Assembly: GCF_004116625.1 (NCBI RefSeq)
Contig: NZ_NXIE01000001.1
Location: forward strand, 496,001 to 560,000
DNA: 64,000 bases
Source: Halarcobacter mediterraneus
Lineage (GTDB): Bacteria; Campylobacterota; Campylobacteria; Campylobacterales; Arcobacteraceae
Reading direction: 5' to 3'
Shown: in pieces, positions 44,925-52,791 of the stretch
Position numbering within the stretch: the stretch's first letter is position 1
Layout: each line of letters begins with the position of its first letter
Made by a program: the position numbers and the translations under genes
Notes under the pieces: generated by a model
The model's input: the letters and a program-made list of their open reading frames with translations, nothing else
Database searches by the model: none
What the model was told of the DNA's origin: nothing

Positions 44925-46061
44925 TTATATCCATTCAGAAGCTACATCAATTATTTGATCACAAATATAATTAACTTCTTCATCTGTTAAACCTGGATAC
45001 ATTGGTATTGATAAAATTTGTTGATATGAAGTAAGAGCTGAACTAAATTCAGTAATTTTTATAGAGTACTTGTTTTTATAATAAGATAAAAGATGTAAAG
45101 GAATATAGTTTAATCCTGTTGATATCCCTCTTTCTTTTAATGCTCTTGCAAAAGCATCTCTATTTCTTGAAATTTTAATTATAAAGTGTGTAAAGATATG
45201 CTCTTCTTTATGTTTAGGAATAGTAACATGTTTTATATCACTTAATCTTTCTTTATAAATTTTTGCAATCTCTTTTCTTCTTTTTATAAATTTATTTGTC
45301 TTTTTTAATTGAGCTAAAGAAAAAGCAGCATCTAATTCTGAAATATCATATTTATGACCAATATCAACAACATCATAAATATAATCTAGGTTTCCAAAAT
45401 CATCATAAGTTGTTGTAATAGCATGTGTTCTTAAAAGTTTTGCTCTTTCTGCTATTTCTTCATCATTTGTTACGATAATTCCTGATCTACTAACAGAATA
45501 TTTACTATTAGATGGATTTGTAGAAAAAATAGTCATATCAGCACGTAAAGATCCTACAGTTTCATCATTATAAGTAACTCCTAAAGCACAAGTTGCATCT
45601 TCAATAAGAATAATTCCATATTTTTGTGCAATCTCATAAATTCTATTTAAATCAGGAGTTTGTCCGGCTACAAATGTTATAATTGCACCTCTTAATTTTT
45701 TTGTTTTATTTTCAGAAAGTGCTTTTTCAAATTTATTAATATCAATATTCATATCATCAGTATTTATATCAATAAAAATAGGTTCTGCATCAAAATGTCT
45801 TACAACTTCAGGAACATTTACAAAAGAGTTAACTGACATTAATATCTTATCACCTCTTTTTAATTTTATTGCACTTAAAGCTAAATGAATTGCAGATGTT
45901 GCATTACATGTTGCTACTGCATATTTAGCTCCAACAAAGTTTGCAACATTTTCTTCTAACTCTAAAACTTTGTTATTATCTTTGTCTTGTTCTAAAACTA
46001 TTTTTATTTGTTCTAATTCTTCATCTGCAATTGATGGTTGATAAAAAGGTATTTCTTGCAT
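44925..46061 (-). CDS. DegT/DnrJ/EryC1/StrS-family aminotransferase
   Basis: A 378-residue PLP-dependent sugar aminotransferase-like protein. 'CNATSAIHLALSAI' (phosphate loop), Asp155 in 'LIEDATCALG' (pyridine nitrogen) and 'GHKYDISELDAAFSLAQL' fit the family. The lysine that normally follows the 'FS' motif at +5 is Asn185 here; the nearest lysine is Lys187 in 'PSNSKY', so the active site is shifted or altered. Between nadE and lpxK, it might modify a nucleotide-sugar for the envelope (inference). ATG 46061 is 1 bp from the nadE stop. Confidence 0.87.
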   Translation of the reverse strand: MQEIPFYQPSIADEELEQIKIVLEQDKDNNKVLELEENVANFVGAKYAVATCNATSAIHLALSAIKLKRGDKILMSVNSFVNVPEVVRHFDAEPIFIDINTDDMNIDINKFEKALSENKTKKLRGAIITFVAGQTPDLNRIYEIAQKYGIILIEDATCALGVTYNDETVGSLRADMTIFSTNPSNSKYSVSRSGIIVTNDEEIAERAKLLRTHAITTTYDDFGNLDYIYDVVDIGHKYDISELDAAFSLAQLKKTNKFIKRRKEIAKIYKERLSDIKHVTIPKHKEEHIFTHFIIKISRNRDAFARALKERGISTGLNYIPLHLLSYYKNKYSIKITEFSSALTSYQQILSIPMYPGLTDEEVNYICDQIIDVASEWI

Positions 46062-46062
46062 T

Positions 46063-46824
46063 TTAACTCCATTTTATATTTGCTATTACAGGTAACTTAC
46101 CTTTAAAAGCATTTGTTTTCATTTTATGTTCTAAAAGATTTATTAGTTCTTCATTATATCCCAAATTAGCTACTTCTTTTCTTGTTTTCTTTTCATCTAC
46201 AAGTAGTTTTAAAACTTCATCCATTTCTTTATATGAATATCCTAATTCCTCTTCATCACTTTGACCTTCCCATAGGTCAGCACTTGGTTTTTTATTTATA
46301 ATTGCTTCTGTTACATCTAAATACTTTGCAAACTCAAATTCATCACTTTTATAAATTTGTCCTATTGGATTTATTGCACATGCTATATCTCCAAAAATTG
46401 TTCCATATCCTAATAAAAGTTCACTTTTATTTGAAGTTCCAACTACAATTGAAGAATCCCTTGAAGAAATATCGTATAAAACAGACATTCTCATTCTTGC
46501 AGAGAAGTTACCTATTCTAAGTCTATCTTCATCCATATTTTCAATATATGACTCCACCATAGGAGCAATAGATTTTATTTCATATTTTATATTAAATTTT
46601 TCACAAAGTTCAATTGCATCATCGATACTTTCTTTTGAAGAAAATTGTGAAGGCATTAATACACAACTCATATTTTCACCGAAAGTTTCCTTGCAAAGAA
46701 TAGCAACTACAGCAGAATCTAAACCACCTGAAAGACCTACAGTAACTCTTTTTAATCCAGTTTTTTCTAATTCACTTTTTAAAAAGTTTTGTAATTGTTC
46801 TTTTATATTTTTCCAGTTAATCAA
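46063..46824 (-). CDS. nadE: NAD+ synthetase
   Basis: A 253-residue amidotransferase-type synthetase converting deamido-NAD to NAD+. The PP-loop is 'VGLSGGLDSAVVAILCKE' (~29-46), with 'GTSNKSELLLGYGTIFGD' and 'KKPSADLWEGQSDEEELG' as further NadE marks. There is no glutaminase domain, so it uses ammonia directly, like the Helicobacter and E. coli enzymes. It is in the middle of the seven-gene operon. Confidence 0.96.
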   Translation of the reverse strand: MINWKNIKEQLQNFLKSELEKTGLKRVTVGLSGGLDSAVVAILCKETFGENMSCVLMPSQFSSKESIDDAIELCEKFNIKYEIKSIAPMVESYIENMDEDRLRIGNFSARMRMSVLYDISSRDSSIVVGTSNKSELLLGYGTIFGDIACAINPIGQIYKSDEFEFAKYLDVTEAIINKKPSADLWEGQSDEEELGYSYKEMDEVLKLLVDEKKTRKEVANLGYNEELINLLEHKMKTNAFKGKLPVIANIKWS

Positions 46825-46847
46825 TTTTAATCCTTTGATAATTTTTA

Positions 46848-47069
46848 TTATATAGAATCTTCCTTTGTTTTTTCATAAATTTCATCTAAATAATCAAAAG
46901 TATTTTTCCTAATATTATTTTTCTTTTCTATTAATTGTTCTTTTATTGAAGTTAACTCTTCTATTTGAAAATAGTCCAAAAAATTTGGATTAATATCTAT
47001 AACATCATTTTTGTTACTAGATATTAATATTTTTATCTCATCTATTAATTTTTCTTTTTCATTCTTCAT
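46848..47069 (-). CDS. Small helical protein, unknown function
   Basis: A 73-residue acidic-basic mixed, helix-rich protein with no cysteines, membrane segment or signal peptide. Its ATG overlaps the stop of the upstream [2Fe-2S] protein by 4 bp (ATGA), and nadE follows after 23 bp, so it is clearly inside an operon. The segment 'QIEELTSIKEQLIEKKNNI' suggests a coiled coil. I do not recognise a family. Confidence 0.65.
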   Translation of the reverse strand: MKNEKEKLIDEIKILISSNKNDVIDINPNFLDYFQIEELTSIKEQLIEKKNNIRKNTFDYLDEIYEKTKEDSI

Positions 47070-47293
47070 TTTACAAACTTCTTAATAATATCATCTATAT
47101 ATAATTCCATTTTTTCACTACCAAAATCTTCATCAGCACTTTTACAACATCTACAACAGGTTCCTGCATCAGTAATTTCACCTATATCTTCAACTGTTTT
47201 AGCACCTTTTTCTTTAATTGCATAAATTATTTCACCTAAAGTAACATGTTTACATTTGCAAACTTCAAAAGAATGGGGAAAACTTTTAGCCAT
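47066..47293 (-). CDS. BFD-like [2Fe-2S]-binding protein (second of a pair)
   Basis: A 75-residue protein with the bacterioferritin-associated-ferredoxin-like fold signature: Cys12 and Cys14 ('VCKCKHVT') and Cys47 and Cys50 within 'GTCCRCC', enough to bind one [2Fe-2S] cluster. An additional Cys occurs next to each distal ligand. It is a paralogue of the gene just upstream, with identical ligand spacing, and overlaps it by 8 bp. It has a basic patch less rich than typical Bfd; no bacterioferritin gene is nearby. Its redox partner is unknown. Confidence 0.8.
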   Translation of the reverse strand: MAKSFPHSFEVCKCKHVTLGEIIYAIKEKGAKTVEDIGEITDAGTCCRCCKSADEDFGSEKMELYIDDIIKKFVK

Positions 47294-47516
47294 TTAATAC
47301 CTCGTTTAATATTGTTTTACAGTAAATTTTTTTCTTTATTTTTCCAAAATCACCTTCAGGGAAAATACAATGTCTACATTCAGTACCTGCTTTTGTAATT
47401 TCTTGTAATTCTCTTAAAGACTTTATTTCTTTTTCTTTTACACTTTTTATAATATCTTCAATAGTAACTTTAACACAATTACAAACTTCATAATCTAAAT
47501 TTATCTCTTTAAGCAC
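47286..47516 (-). CDS. BFD-like [2Fe-2S]-binding protein (first of a pair)
   Basis: A 76-residue protein with Cys12 and Cys14 ('VCNCVKVT') and Cys47 and Cys50 ('TECRHC'), the C-x-C...C-x2-C arrangement of BFD-like [2Fe-2S] domains. 'VTIEDIIKSVKEKEIKSLRELQEIT' is the helical middle. It starts directly after the DjlA-like gene (adjacent bases) and overlaps the second copy by 8 bp. The tandem arrangement suggests duplication; the pair could hand over electrons or iron, but no partner is evident. Confidence 0.8.
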   Translation of the reverse strand: MLKEINLDYEVCNCVKVTIEDIIKSVKEKEIKSLRELQEITKAGTECRHCIFPEGDFGKIKKKIYCKTILNEVLNG

Positions 47517-48272
47517 TTAAATCCCTCTATCTTTTTTAATTAATTCATATGCTTCATTTATTTCTTGAAGTTTCTTAGTAGCATCATCTATAATACTCTG
47601 ACTAGCACCTTGCCCTGATACAATATCAGGATGATATTGTTTTACAAGTTTTCTATAATTTTTCTTTAAAGTATTATTATCATCATCTTTATTTGATTCT
47701 AAAACTTCATATGCTTTATCTAATGATAAAGCTTTATTTTCTTTTTGCTCTCTATAGAAGTTTTCAAAAGCATTAATAAGATTCTCAAAATCTGTTCTTT
47801 TTATTTTTAAAGCATTTGCAATATCTTCAGCAATCATAAACTCAGTTTGGGAAAACTCTTTATCAATAAATGCTAAATTTAAAAGATATTCTATAATTTT
47901 AACTCTCTTTTGGTAGTGATTTTTTGTTATTTTATATAATTTTTCACAAATTTCTAAAGTATTATCAAAACTCTCTTTCTCTTTTGAATAAATCACTTTT
48001 AATTTTTCTCTTATTTCATCACTATTTTCAAAATGTCGTGAAATATCTGTAAAAGTATGTTTCAGCATTTCAGCTTCCAAATCACAAACTTGCCCATCTG
48101 CTTTTGCAACTTTAGCCATTAAAGCAACTAAAAGACCTGCTTCATGATTCATTAAATCTCCATCAAATTTCTCTTTTACATTTAATTTAATATTTTCAAA
48201 TTTTTCAGTTTTATAACCTTTTGCAATTAAGTATAATACAATTCCTACAAATAGTAAAAAAAGTAATTTCAT
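47517..48272 (-). CDS. DjlA-like membrane co-chaperone (TerB + J domain)
   Basis: A 251-residue protein: N-terminal membrane helix (1-~18, 'LLFLLFVGIVLYLIAKG'), a TerB-like helical domain (~45-165, 'LLVALMAKVAKADGQVCDLE' resembles the TerB start), and a C-terminal J domain (~185-251) with 'KQYHPD'. This is the DjlA layout, an inner-membrane DnaK co-chaperone in E. coli. It is the first gene of the operon running to lpxK, although the link between a co-chaperone and NAD or lipid A synthesis may be only positional. Confidence 0.87.
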   Translation of the reverse strand: MKLLFLLFVGIVLYLIAKGYKTEKFENIKLNVKEKFDGDLMNHEAGLLVALMAKVAKADGQVCDLEAEMLKHTFTDISRHFENSDEIREKLKVIYSKEKESFDNTLEICEKLYKITKNHYQKRVKIIEYLLNLAFIDKEFSQTEFMIAEDIANALKIKRTDFENLINAFENFYREQKENKALSLDKAYEVLESNKDDDNNTLKKNYRKLVKQYHPDIVSGQGASQSIIDDATKKLQEINEAYELIKKDRGI

Positions 48273-48366
48273 AGTTTTTCCTTATATATATTTTTTTAAT
48301 AATAGAGAGATTTTATCAAAAATAAGGTAAAATCTCTACCTTTAAATAGATTGTGGAGTGTTATAA

Positions 48367-48783
48367 ATGTTTGGAATGGGTTTTATGGAAATACTTTTAA
48401 TTGCAATTGTTGCAATTATAGCTTTAGGTCCAGAAAAATTGCCTGGGGCAATGGTTGAAATAGCTAAATTTTTGAAAAAGTTTAAAGCAGGTGTTGAAGA
48501 TGCAAAGTCTACACTTGATAATGAACTAAATATAAGTGAGATGAAAGAAGAAGCTGCCAGATACAAAGCTCAAATTGAAAATGCAAAAAATACTCTAAAT
48601 GTAAAAGAAAATCTTGATTTAGGATTAAATAATATTATAAACGATGATGAAACTTCTTTAGAAAATAATACGGATACAAGTAAAGAGAAAAAAGAGCAAG
48701 TATCCTTAAAAGAATCAAAATCAAAAAAGCAAAAAGAAAATACTAAAGTAGATTCTAATGTAGAAGTTAAGGAAAAAGAATAA
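48367..48783 (+). CDS. tatB: Sec-independent protein translocase TatB
   Basis: A 138-residue protein with an N-terminal membrane helix, 'FGMGFMEILLIAIVAIIALGPEKLP' in two overlapping parts: Glu8-type helix start and the GPEKLP hinge, followed by an amphipathic helix (~25-65) and a charged, low-complexity tail. It works with TatC as the receptor for twin-arginine signal peptides. ATG 48367 is nine bases after GGAG. Its stop overlaps the tatC start by one base. A tatA homologue is not in the window. Confidence 0.93.
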   Translation: MFGMGFMEILLIAIVAIIALGPEKLPGAMVEIAKFLKKFKAGVEDAKSTLDNELNISEMKEEAARYKAQIENAKNTLNVKENLDLGLNNIINDDETSLENNTDTSKEKKEQVSLKESKSKKQKENTKVDSNVEVKEKE

Positions 48784-49517
48784 TGCTTGATGATTTAAAA
48801 CCCCATATAGCTGATTTAAGAAAAAGACTAATAAATTCAGCATTAATGCTCATTGTGGCATTTTTTGCTTGTTTTTTCTTTTATGAACCAATTTTGCAAT
48901 GGATGATGATTCCAGTAGAAGCTGTACTTCCACCAAATTCTCAAATGGTTGCAGTTGAAATTCAAGAAACATTTTTTACAGCACTTAAAGTTGCTTTCTT
49001 TTCTGGTTTTATTCTTTCATTACCAGTAATTTTTTGGCAATTATGGCTTTTCTTAGCTCCAGGACTTTATGAGCATGAGAAAAAACTTGTTATACCTTTT
49101 GTTTTCTTTGCAACTTTAATGTTCTTAATTGGTGCAGCATTTGCATATTATATAGTTATTCCTTTTGGTTTCGAATTTTTAATTAACTTTGGTTCTGCTG
49201 TTGTAACTATATTACCAAGTATTGGTAAATATGTTGGTTTTTTTACAAAACTTTTATTTGGTTTTGGTGTTTCATTTGAATTACCAGTTATTACTTTCTT
49301 CTTAGCAAAAATCGGACTTGTTGATGATAAAACATTAAAAGATTTTTTTAAATATGCAGTTGTATTAATTTTTATTTTTGCATCATTATTAACACCTCCT
49401 GATGTATTAACACAATTCTTAATGGCTGGACCACTAATTTTTCTTTATATAGTTTCAATCTATATTGCCAAAGTATTTAACCCTCATAAACCAATTAATG
49501 ACGATGATGAAGAGTAA
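48783..49517 (+). CDS. tatC: Sec-independent protein translocase TatC
   Basis: A 244-residue membrane protein with six helices and TatC landmarks: 'HIADLRKRLINSALMLIV' at the N-terminus, 'PVIFWQLWLFLAPGLYEHEKK' area (~78-98), and 'FGVSFELPVITFFLAK'. It forms the twin-arginine receptor with TatB; NosG in this window is a candidate substrate. It overlaps tatB by one base and the queA start by about 14 bases. Confidence 0.96.
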   Translation: MLDDLKPHIADLRKRLINSALMLIVAFFACFFFYEPILQWMMIPVEAVLPPNSQMVAVEIQETFFTALKVAFFSGFILSLPVIFWQLWLFLAPGLYEHEKKLVIPFVFFATLMFLIGAAFAYYIVIPFGFEFLINFGSAVVTILPSIGKYVGFFTKLLFGFGVSFELPVITFFLAKIGLVDDKTLKDFFKYAVVLIFIFASLLTPPDVLTQFLMAGPLIFLYIVSIYIAKVFNPHKPINDDDEE

Positions 49518-50538
49518 TTTAGACCCACTTAAAACTTCTAGCTATGATTATAATTTGCCAAAAGAACTCATAGCTACGAAGCCAGTTTACCCAGCAGATA
49601 GTGCAAAGCTTTTAGTTTATAATAGAGAAACTGACACCATAACTCATACAACTTTTAAGTCTTTAATGCATGTACTTCCTGATAACTTATCTGTATTTTT
49701 AAATGATACAAAAGTTATAAAAGCAAGAATCTTTGGAGAAAAAGAATCAGGTGGGAAAGTTGAATTACTATTTAACAAACCTCTATTTATGGATAGATAT
49801 TTAGTGATGATTAGAGGGAAAGTAAAAATAGGAACAAAGCTATTTTTTCCAATGAACTTACAAGCTGAAGTTTTAGAAGTAAATGATGATGGTAGTAGAG
49901 TTGTAAACTTTATACAAAATGATAAAAAGCTAGATTTTTTATCTTTAGTTGAAATTTTAAATGAAATAGGACACTTACCTCTTCCACCTTATATGAATAG
50001 AGAAGATGAAGAAAAAGACAATGAAGATTACCAAACTTTATTTGCTAAAAACTATGGTGCAGTTGCAGCTCCAACAGCTTCTTTACACTTTACAGAGGAA
50101 CTATTAGAAAAAATCAATAATAAATATGATGTAAACTATTTAACACTTCATGTAGGAGCTGGAACATTTAAACCAGTAGATAGTGAAGATATTTTATCTC
50201 ATCCTATGCATAGTGAATACTTTGAGATAGGAAGTGAAGCTAAAAAATCTTTAGATGAAGCACAAAAAGTTCTTGCAGTTGGTACTACTGTTACTAGAAC
50301 AGTTGAATACTATGCAAGAACAAATAAAATACAAGGTGAATGTGATTTATTTTTGAATCCTGCAAATAAGCCTATAAAAGTAGATCATTTGCTTACTAAT
50401 TTTCACCTTCCTAAGTCAACATTAATTATGCTTATTGCATCATTCGTTGGTTTAGAAAAAACACTAGAAATATATGAAGAAGCCATCAAAGAGAAATATA
50501 GATTTTACTCTTATGGTGATGGTATGCTTATTATCTAA
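49504..50538 (+). CDS. queA: S-adenosylmethionine:tRNA ribosyltransferase-isomerase
   Basis: A ~344-residue enzyme that adds the ribosyl part of SAM to preQ1 in tRNA to give epoxyqueuosine. Marks are 'YDYNLPKELIATKPVYPAD', 'DNLSVFLNDTKVIKARIFG', 'LGAGTFKPV'-like 'HVGAGTFKPVDSEDI' and 'NFHLPKSTLIMLIASFVG'. ATG codons at 49498, 49504 and 49507 all lie inside the tatC end; relatives begin close to 'MKSNLDPLKTSSYDY', so 49504 or 49507 is most likely. No good Shine-Dalgarno is seen, consistent with coupling to tatC. Confidence 0.94.
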   Translation: MMKSNLDPLKTSSYDYNLPKELIATKPVYPADSAKLLVYNRETDTITHTTFKSLMHVLPDNLSVFLNDTKVIKARIFGEKESGGKVELLFNKPLFMDRYLVMIRGKVKIGTKLFFPMNLQAEVLEVNDDGSRVVNFIQNDKKLDFLSLVEILNEIGHLPLPPYMNREDEEKDNEDYQTLFAKNYGAVAAPTASLHFTEELLEKINNKYDVNYLTLHVGAGTFKPVDSEDILSHPMHSEYFEIGSEAKKSLDEAQKVLAVGTTVTRTVEYYARTNKIQGECDLFLNPANKPIKVDHLLTNFHLPKSTLIMLIASFVGLEKTLEIYEEAIKEKYRFYSYGDGMLII

Positions 50539-50574
50539 ATCAAAAATAATTTATACAACTTTAACACGAAAAAC

Positions 50575-50597
50575 GGTTCCCCTTTCAAGTGGGAACC
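50575..50597 (+). promoter_or_regulatory. G/C-rich stem-loop before the ExoX-like gene
   Basis: Stem GGTTCCC (50575-50581) / GGGAACC (50591-50597) with a 9-nt loop, 16 bases before the ATG at 50614. It stands out in AT-rich surroundings. No T-run follows, so it is not a standard terminator; it may end queA transcripts after processing or structure the next leader. Confidence 0.4.
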
Positions 50598-50613
50598 AAT
50601 TTAAAGGAATACA

Positions 50614-51351
50614 ATGCCACACTACGTACTATTTGATACAGAAACAACAGGAAATCAAGAAGAAGATAGAGTAATCCAATTTGGAGCAATGATTGTTGAC
50701 CAAAAAGGTAAAATAGAAGCATATGATGAATTTTGTTATTCAGATGTTGAAATAAAAATTGAAGCAATGGAAGTTCATAATATAACTCCTGGTTTAATCG
50801 AAGGAAAACCAAAAGCTACAGAAACTACTTTTTATAAAAGACTAGAAGAATTAAACAGTAATGAAAACTTTCTAATTGCTCACAATATCTCTTTTGATAT
50901 GGGGATGATAGAAAAAGAAGGATTTATTAACAGTTATCAGATTATTGATACTTTAAGATGTGCAAAACATCTATTCCCTGAAATGCCTTATCATAGACTA
51001 CAATATTTAAGATATGCTCTTGAATTATATAAAGTAGAAGAAGCTGAAGCAGCTAAACACAATATCACAATAAAAGCCCATGATGCTATTGGTGATGTTT
51101 TAGTTATGAAATTATTTTTAACTAAACTTGTAGGAAAATGTAGAGAAATTTATCCAGATTATAATCCTATGGAAAAATTAGTAGAACTAACAAAAACACC
51201 TGTTTTACTAAAAAGTTTTAGATTTGGAAAATACAAAAATAAAGAGATTGCTAAAGTTGCACAAGAAGACCCTGGATATTTAAATTGGATGAGAACAAAT
51301 ATGGACTTAGATGAAGATTTAAAATATACTTTAGATAAAGTACTTGGATAA
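50614..51351 (+). CDS. DnaQ-fold 3'-5' exonuclease with ExoX-like C-terminal domain
   Basis: A 245-residue DEDD exonuclease. Exo I 'LFDTETTGNQEEDRVI' (Asp8, Glu10), Exo II 'LIAHNISFDMGMIE' and Exo III 'HDAIGDVLV' (HxxxxD) are complete, so it should be active. The tail 'LLKSFRFGKYKNKEIAKVA...PGYLNWM' (~200-235) is the module found at the end of exonuclease X-type proteins. It probably trims DNA 3' ends in repair. ATG 50614 follows AAAGGA. It stands 75 bp after queA, with a stem-loop between. Confidence 0.88.
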   Translation: MPHYVLFDTETTGNQEEDRVIQFGAMIVDQKGKIEAYDEFCYSDVEIKIEAMEVHNITPGLIEGKPKATETTFYKRLEELNSNENFLIAHNISFDMGMIEKEGFINSYQIIDTLRCAKHLFPEMPYHRLQYLRYALELYKVEEAEAAKHNITIKAHDAIGDVLVMKLFLTKLVGKCREIYPDYNPMEKLVELTKTPVLLKSFRFGKYKNKEIAKVAQEDPGYLNWMRTNMDLDEDLKYTLDKVLG

Positions 51352-51425
51352 ATTAAAGTTTTATTAAAATTTCATAATAGTTTCATTTTGAATTCATTAT
51401 AATTTCAAAAAATCAAAGGATTATA

Positions 51426-52766
51426 GTGAAGATTAATAAATTCTCAAGAATTGGATTTATACTCGCTGCTGCTGGTTCAGCTGTTGGTTTAGGTAATGTA
51501 TGGAAATTTCCATATGTTACAGGAGAATATGGTGGTGGAGCTTTTGTTTTAATTTATTTATTAGCTATTTTATTTATTGGACTTACAGTATTTATTGCTG
51601 AAACAATTATTGGACAAAATGGACAAGCTGATGTTTCATCTTCTTTCATAAATTTATCAAAAACAAAAAATGAAAACTGGAAATTTGCTGGCTTTATGAT
51701 TATTACTGCTTTAATAATCCTTTCTTTTTATTCTGTAGTATTAGGATGGATTTTAAACTATATTATTACTTCATTTTCTTCTCTTCCAACTGAAGCAAAA
51801 ATTGCAGGAGCTAATTTTGAAAAATTAATATCAAATGATATTTTTTTATTAGTTATATATCATACGATAATAGCTGGTTCTGTAATTTTCATTGTAATAA
51901 AAGGAATAAAAGAAGGAATAGAAAAAGTTAATTTTATTTTAATGCCATTATTAGCTCTCATATTAATTGGTTTATTAATATACTCATTTAGTCTTGATTC
52001 TTTTTCTAAAGCTATTTCTTTTATGTTTACACCTGATTTTAGTAAAATTGATGGGAATGCTCTACTTGCAGCTTTAGGACAAGCTTTTTTCACCCTTTCT
52101 TTAGGAGTAGGTACAATTTTAACTTATTCTGCTTCACTTCCAAAAGAAACAAATTTCTTTAAATCTTCAATATATGTAGCTATTTTGGATACTGCAATTG
52201 CACTTATAGCTGGGTTAATTATTTTTTCTTTCCTTTTTGAAGCAGGAGCTCCTAGTACAGCTGGACCAGGACTTGTTTTCATTTCATTACCTGTAATATT
52301 TTCTGCTTGGGGAGTATGGGGACAAGTTATTGCTATTTCATTTTTTATAGCTTTGATTTTTGCAGGAATAACGTCAGCAGTTTCAATGATAGAACCATCA
52401 TTAAGATTCTTTATTGAGAGATTTAAAATGACAAGAATAAAAGCAACAATTCTTTGTGGTAGTATTTTTTATATTCTTGGAATTATTGCCCTACTTTCTA
52501 TGAGCAAAACTTTTGGTACAGAACTTACTTTTTTTGATAAAAGTGTATTTGACTTAATGGACTTTATGACTTCCACTATTATGATGCCTATTGCTGCTAT
52601 TCTAACTTGTATTTTTCTAGGTTTCTTTGTAGATAAAGAATTTTTAAAAGGAAAGTTTATAAAACATACTAATATATTTGTATTTAACTCTTGGTATTTT
52701 TTAGTAAGATTTATAGTACCTATTGCAATTACAATATTACTACTAAATAAACTTGGAGTAATCTAA
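51426..52766 (+). CDS. Sodium-dependent transporter (NSS/SNF family)
   Basis: A 446-residue neurotransmitter:sodium symporter-family protein, about 11 helices, with the N-terminal substrate and sodium site 'FILAAAGSAVGLGNVWKFPY' and 'SLGVGTILTYSASLPKE' in helix 6-7. Bacterial relatives (LeuT, Tyt1) import amino acids with Na+. The substrate is not predictable. Start is GTG at 51426 after CAAAGGA; a TATAAT at 51398-51403 could be the -10. A strong stem-loop follows the stop. Confidence 0.9.
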   Translation: MKINKFSRIGFILAAAGSAVGLGNVWKFPYVTGEYGGGAFVLIYLLAILFIGLTVFIAETIIGQNGQADVSSSFINLSKTKNENWKFAGFMIITALIILSFYSVVLGWILNYIITSFSSLPTEAKIAGANFEKLISNDIFLLVIYHTIIAGSVIFIVIKGIKEGIEKVNFILMPLLALILIGLLIYSFSLDSFSKAISFMFTPDFSKIDGNALLAALGQAFFTLSLGVGTILTYSASLPKETNFFKSSIYVAILDTAIALIAGLIIFSFLFEAGAPSTAGPGLVFISLPVIFSAWGVWGQVIAISFFIALIFAGITSAVSMIEPSLRFFIERFKMTRIKATILCGSIFYILGIIALLSMSKTFGTELTFFDKSVFDLMDFMTSTIMMPIAAILTCIFLGFFVDKEFLKGKFIKHTNIFVFNSWYFLVRFIVPIAITILLLNKLGVI

Positions 52767-52791
52767 TAGTTTAGGATAATCCTAAACTATT
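52765..52791. terminator. Bidirectional terminator between the sodium symporter and helicase genes
   Basis: Twelve-bp perfect stem AATAGTTTAGGA (52765-52776) / TCCTAAACTATT (52780-52791) with a 3-nt loop, spanning both convergent gene ends. Confidence 0.75.

Noticed and set aside
50575-50597. Possible tRNA or T-arm-like fragment
   Set aside because: The stem is G/C-rich, but there is no acceptor stem, D-arm or anticodon arm around it.
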